Shown: one piece after another, positions 26,554 through 36,558 of the stretch
Numbering within the stretch: the first letter of the stretch is position 1
How the letters are laid out: each line of letters begins with the position of its first letter
Source: Streptomyces rapamycinicus NRRL 5491
GTDB lineage: Bacteria > Actinomycetota > Actinomycetes > Streptomycetales > Streptomycetaceae
Direction of reading: 5' to 3'
Length of the DNA: 64,000 nt
Assembly (NCBI RefSeq): GCF_024298965.1
Contig: NZ_CP085193.1
Location: forward strand, 12,400,001-12,464,000
The notes under the pieces: model-generated
The model's database searches: none
What the model saw: the letters and a program-made list of their open reading frames with translations, nothing else
What the model was told of the DNA's origin: nothing
Made by a program: the position numbers and the translations under genes

Positions 26554-28326
26554 ATGACCGACTACTGGCCCGCAGGACTGCCTCGCCACCTCGACTACCC
26601 CGATGCCCCCATCGGCGCGGTGCTCGCCGGCTCGGCCCGCCGCTACCGCGACCGGGCGGCCGTGCGCGACGGCGACCAGGTTCTCACCTTCACCGGCCTG
26701 TACGAACAGGCTGCCGCGTTCGCAGGCGGCCTCAGGGCGCACGGCATACGGCAGGGCGACGTGGTCGCCCTGCACCTGCCGAACACCCTGTGGTTCGCCG
26801 TCGCCTACTACGGCATCACGCTCGCCGGCGCGACAGCCTGCCCGGCCAACCCCGCCCAGCCGGCCAAGTCCCTGCGCGCCCAGCTGGCCGACTGCTCCGC
26901 GGCGGCCGTGGTGACCCATCCGCAGCCGGCGCCGGTGCTGGCCGAGGCGATCGAGGGGCTGCCGGTCCGGCTTGTCGTCATCGTGCCGCCCAGCGAATCG
27001 GCCCCGGCCGACAGGCCGGATGACCGCGCAAAGCTCTTCGGGAGGGCGGGCACCACCCTGGAGGCCCTCGTCGCAGGCCAGAGCACCCACCCGCCAGATG
27101 TGCTGGTCCCCACCGACTCCGTCGCCCAGTACGGGTACACCGGCGGAACCACCGGAGCACCCAAGGGAGTGCGCATACTGCACCGCAACATCGTCGGCAA
27201 CACCATCCAGGTCGCCTGCTGGCGCTCCGGGGCGCTCCCCGGACTCGACAGCGAAGGCGGCGTGGTGCTGAACCCCTTGGAGACCTCCGCGGACTACGCT
27301 CTGCCATTGGGCAGCTGCACGGCGCTGTGCGTCTCGCCGTTGTTCCACGCCCTTGGCCTGATCAGCCTCAACTTCTTCCTCCTGTGCGGCGCCACCACCA
27401 TCCTGAGCGGCCGCTTCGATGCGCAGTCGTACCTGGAGCAGGTGGAACGGCACCGGATCACGTACATCCCAGGCGCCCCGGCGCTCTGGCACGCCCTGCT
27501 GGCGACACCGGGAATCCGCACGCGGGACCTCAGCTCGGTCAAGGCCGTGGTGTCGGGCGGTGCCCCCATAGACGCGTACGCGCTGGAGAAGCTGACCGAG
27601 GTCTTCCCCAACGCCGCCGTCATCGAGGGTTACGGCCTGACGGAGGCGACGGCAACCGTGTCCAGCGGCCCGATCGCGAAGGCCGGACTGCACAAGCCGG
27701 GCAGCCAGGGAGTCCCCCTGTTCGACACCGAGCTGGAGATCCGGGATCCGCTGCATCCCGGCCGGAAGGTGCCGCGGGGCAAGCGCGGCGAGATCTGGGC
27801 ACGGGGACCTCAGGTGGCCTCGGGTTACCTCGGCCGCCCGGACGAGACCGCCGCGCAGTTCGTCGACGGCTGGCTGTGCACCGGCGACATCGGCCACCTC
27901 GACGAGGACGGCTTCCTGTACGTCTCCGGCAGGTCGAAGGACATGCTCATCTACAAGGGCTACAACGTGTACCCGCGCGAGCTGGAGGACATCCTCGGCG
28001 GGCACCCGGCAGTGCTCCAGGCGTCAGTGGTCGGGAGGGAGGTGCCTGCCGTCGGCGAGATCCCCGTCGCCTTCGTGGTCCCCGCCTCCGAGCGGGGCAC
28101 GAGTGCCGAGGAGCTGATGGAGTACGTCGCGGAGCGCGTGACGCCGTACAAGCGAATCAAAGAGATCCGGTTCGTCGCCGCACTTCCCCTGTCCCCGGCC
28201 GGAAAGGTGCTGAAGTCCGAGCTCCGCCGCTTGGCCCGGACGACTGGCGACCCGGGCGAACCCCTTTCGGGCACACAGGAAACCGGCACGCCGGATGCGG
28301 CGGGAAAGCAGGTCCGGCATGCGTGA
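26554..28326 (+). CDS. AMP-forming acyl-CoA synthetase
   Basis: 590 residues from the ATG at 26554 behind AAGGGAG. ANL-superfamily motifs: A3 GYTGGTTGAPKGV (about 194-206), A5 VIEGYGLTEATA, A7 DGWLCTGDIGHLDEDGFLYV, A8 GRSKDMLIYKGYNVYPRELE, A10 PLSPAGKVLKSELRRL with the catalytic Lys. A CPANPAQPAKSLRAQL substrate-side segment suggests a medium- or long-chain carboxylic acid. A 25-residue tail follows A10. It activates the acid that enters the cycle; its end overlaps the thiolase start by 8 bases. Confidence 0.9.
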   Translation: MTDYWPAGLPRHLDYPDAPIGAVLAGSARRYRDRAAVRDGDQVLTFTGLYEQAAAFAGGLRAHGIRQGDVVALHLPNTLWFAVAYYGITLAGATACPANPAQPAKSLRAQLADCSAAAVVTHPQPAPVLAEAIEGLPVRLVVIVPPSESAPADRPDDRAKLFGRAGTTLEALVAGQSTHPPDVLVPTDSVAQYGYTGGTTGAPKGVRILHRNIVGNTIQVACWRSGALPGLDSEGGVVLNPLETSADYALPLGSCTALCVSPLFHALGLISLNFFLLCGATTILSGRFDAQSYLEQVERHRITYIPGAPALWHALLATPGIRTRDLSSVKAVVSGGAPIDAYALEKLTEVFPNAAVIEGYGLTEATATVSSGPIAKAGLHKPGSQGVPLFDTELEIRDPLHPGRKVPRGKRGEIWARGPQVASGYLGRPDETAAQFVDGWLCTGDIGHLDEDGFLYVSGRSKDMLIYKGYNVYPRELEDILGGHPAVLQASVVGREVPAVGEIPVAFVVPASERGTSAEELMEYVAERVTPYKRIKEIRFVAALPLSPAGKVLKSELRRLARTTGDPGEPLSGTQETGTPDAAGKQVRHA

Positions 28327-29488
28327 CGCGGTGATCGTGGACGCCGTCCGTACTCCCATGGGCAAGCGGAACGGCTCGCTCAGCGACGTGCACCCGGTGG
28401 ACCTGTCCGCCGTGGTGCTGCGCGCCCTGGCGACACGCAACGACCTGGACCCGGCGACGGTCGAGGACGTGCTGTGGGGCTGCGTCTCGCAGACCGGCGA
28501 ACAGGGCGGCTGCGTCGGCCGCTTCGCCGTCCTGGCCGCCGGATGGCCGCAGGAGGTGCCGGGCGTCACCATCGACCGGCAGTGCGGATCCTCGCAGCAG
28601 GCGGCGCAGTTCGCGGCCGCGGGAGTGATGAGCGGCCAGTACGACATCGTGGTCGCGGGCGGTGTGGAGTCGATGAGCCGCGTTCCGCTGGGATCGGGCC
28701 GGGAACGGGGCCCCGGCGAGCCCTTCGGTCCGGCCGTACGGGCCCGGTACGGCGTGTCGCGGTTCAGCCAGGGACTGGGCGCGGAGGAACTCGCGCGGCG
28801 TTGGCGGCTGAGCCGGGAGCGGCTCGACGAGTACAGCCTCCGGTCGCATGCCAACGCGGCGGCCGCCATCGACGAGGGGCGGTTCAAAGCTCAGATCGTG
28901 CCGGTGGACGTGACCGGTGCCGACGGCACCGTATGTACCGTCGACACCGACGAGGGAGTACGGCGCGGCGGCACGCCCGCCACGATGGCGAGTCTCAGGC
29001 CCGCGTTCACCGACGACGGCATGATCACGGCCGGCAACTCCTCGCAGATATCGGACGGCGCATCGGCCCTGCTGATCATGAGCGGTGACAAGGCCCGAGA
29101 ACTCGGCCTCCGCCCGATCGCCCGCTTCCACTCCTTCGCAGTCGTCGGAGTCGACCCCGTGACGATGCTGACCGGCCCCATCCCGGCCACCGAGAAGGTA
29201 CTGGGGCGCGCCGGGCTGAGCCTGAAGGACATCGGGGTCTTCGAGATCAACGAGGCGTTCGCCAGCGTGACCTGCGCGTGGCTCGCCGAGACCGGCGCCG
29301 ACCCGGACCGGCTCAATCCCGACGGCGGCGCGATCGCACTCGGTCACCCCCTGGGGGCTTCCGGCGCCCGGCTGACCACCACGCTGGTCCACCACATGCG
29401 AGCAGGCGGCATCCGCTACGGCCTGCAGTCGATGTGCGAGGGCGGTGGCATGGCCAACGCCACCGTCCTCGAACTCCTTTCCCGCTGA
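28319..29488 (+). CDS. acetyl-CoA acyltransferase (thiolase)
   Basis: 389 residues from the ATG at 28319 (MRDAVIVDAVRTPMGKRNGS), overlapping the ligase end. The nucleophilic Cys89 is in IDRQCGSSQQAAQ; the second set of catalytic residues are His in GGAIALGHPLGASGARL and Cys in MCEGGGMANATVLEL. NEAFASVTCAW is the CoA-side motif. It performs the last, thiolytic step; with a 2-methyl substrate the release product would be propionyl-CoA. All catalytic residues are intact. Confidence 0.92.
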   Translation: MRDAVIVDAVRTPMGKRNGSLSDVHPVDLSAVVLRALATRNDLDPATVEDVLWGCVSQTGEQGGCVGRFAVLAAGWPQEVPGVTIDRQCGSSQQAAQFAAAGVMSGQYDIVVAGGVESMSRVPLGSGRERGPGEPFGPAVRARYGVSRFSQGLGAEELARRWRLSRERLDEYSLRSHANAAAAIDEGRFKAQIVPVDVTGADGTVCTVDTDEGVRRGGTPATMASLRPAFTDDGMITAGNSSQISDGASALLIMSGDKARELGLRPIARFHSFAVVGVDPVTMLTGPIPATEKVLGRAGLSLKDIGVFEINEAFASVTCAWLAETGADPDRLNPDGGAIALGHPLGASGARLTTTLVHHMRAGGIRYGLQSMCEGGGMANATVLELLSR

Positions 29489-29512
29489 GCCGTCGAGGAG
29501 TCCCAAGAGGCC

Positions 29513-30658
29513 ATGGAACCAGACGAGTTCGACGCTGTCGTAGCGGCGGTGCGCGCCTTCGTGCGCGAGCAGGTCGTCCCGCGCGAGAACGAGATCGAGG
29601 AGAAGGACGAGATCCCGGCGGCCCTCCGTGACAAGGCCGCCGCCATGGGCCTGTTCGGCTATGCGTTGCCCCAAGAGTACGGGGGGCTGGGCTTCTCCAT
29701 GACCCAGGACGTACGCCTGTCCCTGGAAATCGGCTACACCACACCCTCGTTCCGGTCGATGTTCAGCATCAACAACGGGGTGGCCGGCCAGCTTCTGGCG
29801 AGTACCGGCACCGAGGAGCAGAAGCGGCGCTATCTGCCGCGCATGGCCAGCGGGGAACTGATCGCGGCGTTCACGCTCACGGAGGCGGAGGCCGGGTCCG
29901 ACCCCAGCGGAATCAGGACCCGCGCCGTACGCGACGGGGACGTCTACGTCCTCAACGGCAGCAAGCGGTTCATCACCAACGCGCCGCTCGCCGGTGTCTT
30001 CATCGTGTTCGCCCGCACCGGGCCGCAGAGCACGGGCCCCGGAGGCATCTCCGTATTCGCCGTGGACGCGGACACCCCGGGCGTCACCGTGGGTCCCCCG
30101 GACCACAAGATGGGACAGTCGGGGGCCCTGAGCGCCGAGGTCTTCTTCGACGATGTGCGCGTTCCCGCCAGTGCCCTCGTCGGTGAGCGCGAGGAAGAGG
30201 GCTTCCGCGTCGCCATGCGGTCGCTGGCGAGGGGACGTCTGAGCGTCGCGGCGATGTGCGTCGGGCTGGCCCGCCGCATGCTGGACGAAAGTGTCGCGCA
30301 CGCCTCGATCTCCCGGCAGGGCGGGCGTCCCATCGGTGAGTACCAGCTCGTCCAGGCCATGCTCGCCGAGTCGCACGCCGAGCTGTACGCGGCCCGAGCC
30401 ATGGTGCTGGAGGCGGCCCGAGCCTATGACTCGGGCGAGGACCGCAGGCTGGCGCCGTCCTCCACGAAGCTGTTCTGCAGCGAAATGGCGGGCCGGGTGG
30501 CCGACCGGGCCGTCCAGATACACGGCGGCATGGGATACATGCGCCATGTGCCCGTCGAGCGTTTCTACCGGGACGTGCGGCTGTTCCGCATCTACGAAGG
30601 GACGAGCGAGATCCAAAAGCTCATCATCGGCAGGCAGTTGCTGCGGGAGCACACGTGA
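29513..30658 (+). CDS. acyl-CoA dehydrogenase
   Basis: 381 residues. FAD and substrate motifs: AFTLTEAEAGSDPSGIRTRA, YVLNGSKRFITNAPLAGVFI, FFDDVRVPASALVGE, AAMCVGLARRMLDESVAH, and QIHGGMGYMRHVPVERFYRD. The catalytic base is Glu362 in FRIYEGTSEIQKLIIGRQLL, the position used by short/medium-chain and branched-chain dehydrogenases. It introduces the 2,3 double bond and needs an electron-transfer flavoprotein encoded elsewhere. The gene follows the thiolase by 24 bases. Confidence 0.92.
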   Translation: MEPDEFDAVVAAVRAFVREQVVPRENEIEEKDEIPAALRDKAAAMGLFGYALPQEYGGLGFSMTQDVRLSLEIGYTTPSFRSMFSINNGVAGQLLASTGTEEQKRRYLPRMASGELIAAFTLTEAEAGSDPSGIRTRAVRDGDVYVLNGSKRFITNAPLAGVFIVFARTGPQSTGPGGISVFAVDADTPGVTVGPPDHKMGQSGALSAEVFFDDVRVPASALVGEREEEGFRVAMRSLARGRLSVAAMCVGLARRMLDESVAHASISRQGGRPIGEYQLVQAMLAESHAELYAARAMVLEAARAYDSGEDRRLAPSSTKLFCSEMAGRVADRAVQIHGGMGYMRHVPVERFYRDVRLFRIYEGTSEIQKLIIGRQLLREHT

Positions 30659-31290
30659 AAGACACCGCCGTGCGCGACCGGCCGCAGGAGCGGGCGTGCT
30701 CATGGAGGACCACGGGCCGGTGCGTGCTCTGGACCCCACGGGCCGGCGGGAACTCCTCGCCGCCCGTCGGCCACGCGGCTGGCGGTGGTCGCGAACATCG
30801 TACGGGGCGGTCCGGGGACCCAGGCCCGTGCTCACGGCGGTCGAGGGCGTGACCTTCGGGCTTGGCATGTCGCTCGGGGCGGCCTGCGACTACTTGGTGG
30901 CCGCTCGTGAACGCCCGGTTCGGCTGCGCCTTCGGCAGGATTGGACTGATCGCGGACGCCGGACTGCTCTGGACGCTGCCGGCGAGGGTCGGGCCGGCCA
31001 CAGCGAAGCGCCTGTTGCTGTTCGGCGACGTGGTGCTGGATGGGGGCAGACGGCCGCTCTCGGTCTCGCCGAGGCCTTCTGCGAGCCCGGATCGCCCGGC
31101 AGAAAGCGGTACGGCTGGCTGGGCTGCTCACCGAAGGCCCTCCGTCGGCGATGGAGGAGACCACGCGGATCCTCGCCTCCTGGCCCGCAGGCCTCGAAGC
31201 GGTTCTCACCGAGGAAGCACGGACACAGCCGCGGCTGCCGCCCGGCGCGGATTTCGCGAAGAAGCAGATACGACAAGGGCGGAGAAGAAA
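30658..31290 (+). pseudogene. second enoyl-CoA hydratase, decayed
   Basis: Crotonase blocks occur in shifting frames: VLTAVEGVTFGLGMSLGAAC and DYLVAA (oxyanion loop), then NARFGCAFGRIGLIADAGLL, WTLPARVGPATAKRLLLFGD, ALGLAEAFCEP and LLTEGPPSAMEETTRIL. At least three indels separate them, and the N-terminal third is hardly recognisable. It lies between two intact genes of the operon, so the pathway presumably relies on the first hydratase. Confidence 0.75.
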
Positions 31291-31343
31291 CCATGGTGAC
31301 GCGCGGCTTTCCGCACCGGATCCCGGCAGGTGATGGGGGGAAC

Positions 31344-32609
31344 ATGGCGCCCACCGAACCGGCGAAGCCCTCCGAACCGGCATCTATCGGTCGTGATGCT
31401 GGCCCGCCGGCCGGACCGCTGAAGGGAATCACGGTCGTGTCCCTGGAACAGGCGGTCGCGGCTCCCATCTGCACCCGCACCCTCGGCGACTTCGGGGCTC
31501 GAGTGATCAAGGTGGAGCACCCGGAAGGCGGTGACTTCGCCCGGTCCATCGACGACGTGGTGGGCGGTTTGGCAGCGCACTTCGTATGGGTCAACCGGGG
31601 CAAGGAGTCGGTGACGCTCAATCTCAAGGAACCGGCCGGCATGGCGGTGCTCCACCGGCTGCTCGACCGCGCCGACGTGATGGTCTCCAACCTCGCGCCG
31701 GGGGCCACATCACAGCTCGGCATCGCGCCCGCCGACCTGGCGGTCAGCCACCCCGACCTCATCGCGGTCGAGATCGACGGCTACGGGGCAGGCGGTCCGC
31801 TTTCCCACAAGCGTGCCTACGATCTCCTCGCCCAGGCGGAGGCCGGAGCATGCTCGATCACGGGCCTTCCCGGGGCACCCGCCAAGCCTGGCCCGCCGAT
31901 GGCCGACGTATGCGCCGGCCTGTATGCCGCGTTGTCGATCCTGGCGCTGCTCTGCGGCAACGAGCGTCGCCGCAGTGGTGGCCACACCGCGGTCGCGGTG
32001 AGTCTGTTCGACACCATGACCGAGCTGATGGGGTATTCGCTGATCCACGCTCAGCACACGGGAGTGGATCAGCAACCGGCCGGCATGGGCTCGCCCGCGG
32101 TGGCCCCGTACGGCGCGTACCGCACAGCAGACGGCCAGACCGTCGTACTCGGCACAACGAACGACCGCGAATGGCAGCGATTCGCACGCGACCTTCTCGG
32201 CCGGCCCGACCTCGCCGACGACGAACGCTTCCTGACCAACTCCGGCCGGACCAAGCACCGTGAATTCCTGGACACGCAGATCACCCAGTGGGTCGCACGC
32301 CATGACCTGGAACAGGTGCAGCGCAGCGCCGACGCCGCCGGAATCGGGAACGCCCGGTTCAACAAGCCGAGCGAAGTCATAGCCCACCCGCATCTGACCG
32401 CCCGCGACCGGTGGCGACAGATCGACACACCTCACGGTCCCGTACCTGCTCTGCTCCCGCCCCCGGTCATCTCCGGCTACGACCCGCCGATGGGCGCAAT
32501 CCCCGCGCTCGGGCAACACACCGAATCCGTACTCACCGAACTCGGTATCCGCAAGGACGAGATCACCGCGCTGCGCGCACAAGGCGCCGTGGCTCCCGCT
32601 CATCGCTGA
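31344..32609 (+). CDS. family III CoA-transferase (CaiB/BaiF)
   Basis: 421 residues from the ATG at 31344 behind a G-rich site; an ATG at 31293 with GGAG would add 17 residues. ITVVSLEQAVAAPICTRTLG, GARVIKVEHPEGGDFARSID, and KRAYDLLAQAEAGACSITGL with Asp160, the acyl-anhydride-forming Asp of formyl-CoA transferase, are present, so this is a transferase rather than a racemase. MGSPAVAPYGAYRTADGQTV and GIGNARFNKPSEVIAHPHL are further family blocks. It could load CoA onto the pathway acid at the expense of another acyl-CoA, an ATP-free alternative to the ligase. Confidence 0.85.
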   Translation: MAPTEPAKPSEPASIGRDAGPPAGPLKGITVVSLEQAVAAPICTRTLGDFGARVIKVEHPEGGDFARSIDDVVGGLAAHFVWVNRGKESVTLNLKEPAGMAVLHRLLDRADVMVSNLAPGATSQLGIAPADLAVSHPDLIAVEIDGYGAGGPLSHKRAYDLLAQAEAGACSITGLPGAPAKPGPPMADVCAGLYAALSILALLCGNERRRSGGHTAVAVSLFDTMTELMGYSLIHAQHTGVDQQPAGMGSPAVAPYGAYRTADGQTVVLGTTNDREWQRFARDLLGRPDLADDERFLTNSGRTKHREFLDTQITQWVARHDLEQVQRSADAAGIGNARFNKPSEVIAHPHLTARDRWRQIDTPHGPVPALLPPPVISGYDPPMGAIPALGQHTESVLTELGIRKDEITALRAQGAVAPAHR

Positions 32610-32868
32610 CCCAACCGGGTTCGCCCCCGACTTGTTCTGCAGCCGCTCCTGGACCTCCTCCAGCAGCGTCCAGACCTCGATCAGGTCCTCCGGCTCCCAC
32701 TCCTGCCGCACCCCGCGCTCCCTCCGGTCGTCATGACCGGACCAACCTCGCCGAGCACGGCCCCCGATGACCCCAGAAGATCAAGAACGCTGACAAGCAC
32801 ACCCCAAATCCGCTAATAGGACTCCGTTAGGTCTTCCGGTTCGGCCTGTTCCTGGGCATGTTGGGTGG

Positions 32869-33165
32869 ATGGATACACATGAAGTGAACCGTGTCCGGGC
32901 GAAGTTGGCGTTATACGTGGCTGACGTGTTCGCGTCGGTGCCGCGCAAGGACCAGCGGGCCAAAGGTGACTGCTGCCTGCGGGGACTGATGTTGGACGGC
33001 CGCCGCAAGTCGATCCAGGCCATGGCCTCGCGGCTGCCGGACGGCAACGAACAGAACCTGCAGCAGTTCGTGAACCAGGCCGCCTGGGACCCGGCGCCGG
33101 TGCGGCGTCGGATCTGCGAACGCATGCTGCCACTGGTCAACCCGACGGGCTCAGTGCTTGGCATA
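32869..33165 (+). pseudogene. IS701-family transposase, N-terminal fragment
   Basis: MDTHEVNRVRAKLALYVADV, then FASVPRKDQRAKGDCCLRGL, MLDGRRKSIQAMASRLPDGN and EQNLQQFVNQAAWDPAPVRR is the conserved start of Streptomyces IS701 transposases. Homology ends at about 33160, before the first catalytic Asp, where DNA belonging to the IS256-type element begins. The remainder is not found on the other side, so the IS256 event was accompanied by a deletion. Confidence 0.75.
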
Positions 33166-33442
33166 AGGGGCGGTTCTCCTGTCGTGCCCTCTCAGGCTAA
33201 CCCCGCAGAACGGAACGTCTCACCCAAGGCTGACAGAGAGGGCTCCGCGCCGAAGAACAACTTCTCTGTCCTCCCGCTGGCGAAGAAGGACAACGGCAAC
33301 GCCGGCAAGAGCAATGCTCAGGACCTGTGGATCGGCCTCGGGGAGGGCGCCTCGCGGCATGCGAAGGACGTACCTTCCCGAGTGATCGATTGTTGGTCAC
33401 CGAGTAGGCCCGCGTTGCAGCGCGGGCCGGGAAGGCACGCCC

Positions 33443-34695
33443 GTGCTCAGCGTAGTTAACGCCGACGGAACCACCGAGAGCGGCTCCTTGATGGACGAGA
33501 TCGTCCGCGAGGGTGCGAGGCGGATGCTTGCCGCCGCCCTGGAAGCTGAAGTCAACCAGTACATAGCCGAGTTGGCCGACCATCGCGACGAGTCCGGTCG
33601 TCGCCTCGTTGTCCGCAACGGCCACCATCGCGAACGCACCGTCGCGACGGCCGCCGGGCCGATCCCGGTGAAAGCGCCGCGGGTGAACGACAAGCGCGTC
33701 GACGCCGTGACGGGCGAGCGCAAGCGGTTCTCGTCGCAGATCCTCGCCCCCTGGTGCCGGAAGTCTCCGAAGATCAGCGAGGTCCTGCCCCTGCTCTATC
33801 TGCACGGCCTGTCCTCCGGTGACTTCGTGCCCGCGATGGAACAGTTCCTCGGCTCCTCGGCCGGTCTTTCTCCGGCCACCGTGACGCGGCTGACCAAGCA
33901 GTGGCAGGACGACCACGCCGCCTTCCAGGACCGCGCCCTGTCCGGCAGCGACTACGTCTACGTGTGGGCCGACGGCGTTCACCCCAAGGTCCGCCTCGGT
34001 CAGGCCCACTCCTGTGTCCTGGTTCTGATGGGCGTGCGCACGGACGGCCGCAAGGAACTCATCGCGGTCGTCGAGGGCCTGCGCGAGTCGACCGAGTCCT
34101 GGGCCGACCTGCTGAGGGACTGCCGCCGGCGCGGCATGACGGATCCCGAGCTGGTCGTCGGCGATGGCGCCGTGGGTCTTTGGAAGGCCCTGGCCGAGGT
34201 GTTTCCGCAGGCCAGGCACCAGAGGTGCTGGGTTCACAAGGTCCGCAATGTCATGAACACGCTTCCGAAGTCCGCGCAGCCTGGCGCGAAGAAGGCGCTC
34301 CAGGAAATCTACAACGCCGAGGACCGTGACCACGCCGAGAAGGCGATCAAGGACTTCGAGCGCAGCTACGGCGCGAAGTGGCCCAAGGCGGTGAAGAAGG
34401 TCACCGGCGAGGTGGATAACTCCTGGCCTTTTACGACTTCCCGGCCGAGCACTGGGTGCACTTGCGCACGACGAATCCGATCGAATCCACCTTCAGCACA
34501 GTCAAGTTGAGGACCCGGGTCACCCGCGGCGCCGGCAGCGCGGCCGCCGCCCTGGCCATGGTGTTCAAGCTCGCCGAGTCCGCCCAGGCCCGCTGGCGTG
34601 CGATCACCGCACCCCACCTCGTCGCCCTCGTCCGCGCCGGAGCACGCTTCGAACGCGGCGTCCTGGTCGAACGCGGGGAGCCTCGTGCGGCGTGA
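33443..34695 (+). pseudogene. IS256-family (Mutator-type) transposase with a one-base frameshift
   Basis: MLSVVNADGTTESGSLMDEI, GARRMLAAALEAEVNQYIAE, VRNGHHRERTVATAAGPIPV and YLHGLSSGDFVPAMEQFLGS are IS256 family blocks. Catalytic Asp residues are in YVYVWADGVHPKVRL and LVVGDGAVGLWKAL, and the signature HQRCWVHKVRNVMNTLPKS is present. At about 34411 the sequence GTGGATAACTCC should read GTGGATGAACTCC; the lost G shifts the frame. The rest (LLAFYDFPAEHWVHLRTTNP, IESTFSTVKLRTRVTRGAGS with the catalytic Glu) continues to 34695. Inverted repeats could not be located by eye. Confidence 0.85.
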
Positions 34696-34742
34696 TGGAC
34701 CCCCAACTGCCGCTCAGCCAGCGGCCATCAGGAGCCGTGACT

Positions 34743-35681
34743 TCAGCGCGCTGTGCGTCCGAGCAGTCCGCTCAGCTCATGGGCGAGGGCGACCGAGGCC
34801 TCGATCTCGACCTTGCGGATCGACACGCTCTCCACGAGGAATCCGAAAGGCATGCCGAGCTTGCGGCAGAAGGCGATCAGATCCCGGGCGTTCGCCAAAC
34901 AATGCTCGTACGACTCGGCAAGCGTGTCGTCCGCGTGAAGCAGGGAGTTCTCGAGCCAGCGCGGAACCTCGACTCCGAGCCACTTGAGGAACGCCAGCGT
35001 CTTCACCGAGCCGCACACCGACAGCGTAAAGAGCACGGGCTTCGGTGCGAGCTGCCGCTCACGGCAAACGTAGTAGTAGTCGGAGACCATGCTCTTGGCC
35101 GCGTCGGCGCTGTAGATGACCTGCGAGATGAAATACGCGCATCCCGCCTCCTGCTTGGTGATCAGCCGCAGATGCTCGTCAGGGCGCTCGGTGATGGCGA
35201 CGCCACCGAGCAGCAGGTCCGGACGGACGTCGCGGCGCAGGACGTGCGCCGTCGACAGGCGCGTATGTATAGCCTTGTCCTTCGAGGACGCACCCACGAA
35301 GACCCCGAGCACGCGGTCCGCATCGGCCATCCGCAGCCAGGTCCGCAACTCCGCCTCGGTGTACTTGCCGACGCACCGATAGATCACCGCAGGGCGGTTC
35401 CACTCGCCGAGATATTCCGCATGGTACGCGGCGGGATCCATGGTCGGCAGGTAGGGGAACGGGCGTTCCTCCGGATTGCGGTCGCTCTCGTCGTCGATGT
35501 CGTAGAGCGCCAGACCATCCACGTTGAGGACGTCCAGCCGCGCCAAGGTGGCCGCGGTGATCTCTCGGATCCGCTCAGGAGCGATACTCAGGCGCGGCGG
35601 CGTGATGCCGAACAGAAGGACGCCGCTCTCGGCGTCAGTCACCAGCGTCCGGAGAGCCATGCTTTCGCTGTGATCCACCAT
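34743..35681 (-). CDS. methylenetetrahydrofolate reductase-like protein
   Basis: 312 residues. MALRTLVTDAESGVLLFGIT, then NVDGLALYDIDDESDRNPEE, GVAITERPDEHLRLITKQEA, GCAYFISQVIYSADAAKSMV and KPVLFTLSVCGSVKTLAFLK outline a TIM-barrel protein of the MetF-like superfamily; the YFISQVIY and EHLRLITKQEAGC segments correspond to the folate-reductase core QxxF-type region. It is shorter and divergent from canonical MetF and probably not the housekeeping enzyme. It is a single gene with no operon partners, next to IS debris. Two in-frame ATGs (35681 and 35660) are possible starts. Confidence 0.65.
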   Translation of the reverse strand: MVDHSESMALRTLVTDAESGVLLFGITPPRLSIAPERIREITAATLARLDVLNVDGLALYDIDDESDRNPEERPFPYLPTMDPAAYHAEYLGEWNRPAVIYRCVGKYTEAELRTWLRMADADRVLGVFVGASSKDKAIHTRLSTAHVLRRDVRPDLLLGGVAITERPDEHLRLITKQEAGCAYFISQVIYSADAAKSMVSDYYYVCRERQLAPKPVLFTLSVCGSVKTLAFLKWLGVEVPRWLENSLLHADDTLAESYEHCLANARDLIAFCRKLGMPFGFLVESVSIRKVEIEASVALAHELSGLLGRTAR

Positions 35682-35857
35682 GCCGCGGAAACTAGCAGCT
35701 CATCCACCAGGCGGTAGGCAAGCATCACTCTGTGAGACCGGATCCGGTGACGCCCCGCCCGAGGAAGCCACGGCAACAAACGCCTCCTGGATCAGGAAGC
35801 CGTCGCAAGACCCTTGACGACATCACTCGTTCCCGTACGAAGCCCGACCGCCGCTGG

Positions 35858-36505
35858 TCAGATCCACAGGGTTTGACAATAACTCCTGCCTTTAGTGCGC
35901 ACCACGCCCAAGTCGTGCAGGGTGCTTGCTTCGCCCTGACGGTTGCCGAGGGTGCGGTACATGCCAATCGCTTGCTCGGCTAGCTGGGCCGCCCTTGCAT
36001 AGTTCCCTTCCAATCGACGCACTACGCCCAACTCCCGCAGGGTGCTTGCTTCGCCGTGGTGGTTGCCGAGGGTGCGGTACATGCCCAGCGCCAGCTCGGC
36101 CAACTCGGCCGCTGCCACATAGTCACCCTCCAACCGCCGCACTTGGCCGAGGCTCCGTAGGGCGTTGGCTTCGCCGTGGTGGTTGCCGAGGGTGTGGTAC
36201 ACGTCCAGTGTCTGCTCGGCGAGCTCGGCCGCGCCGGTGACATCACCTGTCACGCGCCGCACCGCGCCCAGGTCCCGGAGGGCGTTGGCTTTGCCGTGGT
36301 GGTTGCCGAGGGTGCGGTACACGTCCAGTGCCTGCATGGCCAGATCGGCCGCCTTGGCGTTGTCACCCTTCAGCCACCGCACCTGGCCCAGGTCCCACAA
36401 GGCGTTGGCTTCGCCGTGGCGATCACCGAGATTTCGGTACATGCCCAGTGCCTGTTGAAGCAGCTTGACCGCCCCCGTGGAGTCATCCGTCAGCCAACGC
36501 ATCAC
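35858..36505 (-). pseudogene. tetratricopeptide-repeat array, truncated at both ends
   Basis: About five 40-residue TPR units of the type (A)(L/I)xMYRTLGNHHGEANALRxLGxVRRLEGDY. They resemble the C-terminal arrays of streptomycete NB-ARC/AfsR-like regulators. The frame enters from upstream without a proper start (VRPSGLAVMRWLTDD after a stop) and ends abruptly in KGRSYCQTLWI, so only the array remains. At DNA level the units are about 120-bp near-identical tandem repeats, prone to recombination. It may be the lost partner of the HTH/NB-ARC remnant at 53193-54005, but this cannot be proven. Confidence 0.65.
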
Positions 36506-36558
36506 GGCCAGACCCGACGGACGAACCCCGCTGTGGGGTCATCTCGGGATTCCCGCCC

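Noticed and set aside
28157..30868. 903-residue minus-strand frame over thiolase and acyl-CoA dehydrogenase
   Set aside because: It spans two genuine genes with all catalytic residues on the plus strand; it is a long antisense shadow, not a novel giant protein.
35858..36505. Possible CRISPR or minisatellite because of the regular 120-bp repeats
   Set aside because: The repeats are coding TPR units of about 40 residues with conserved helix positions; there are no short palindromic repeats with unique spacers.
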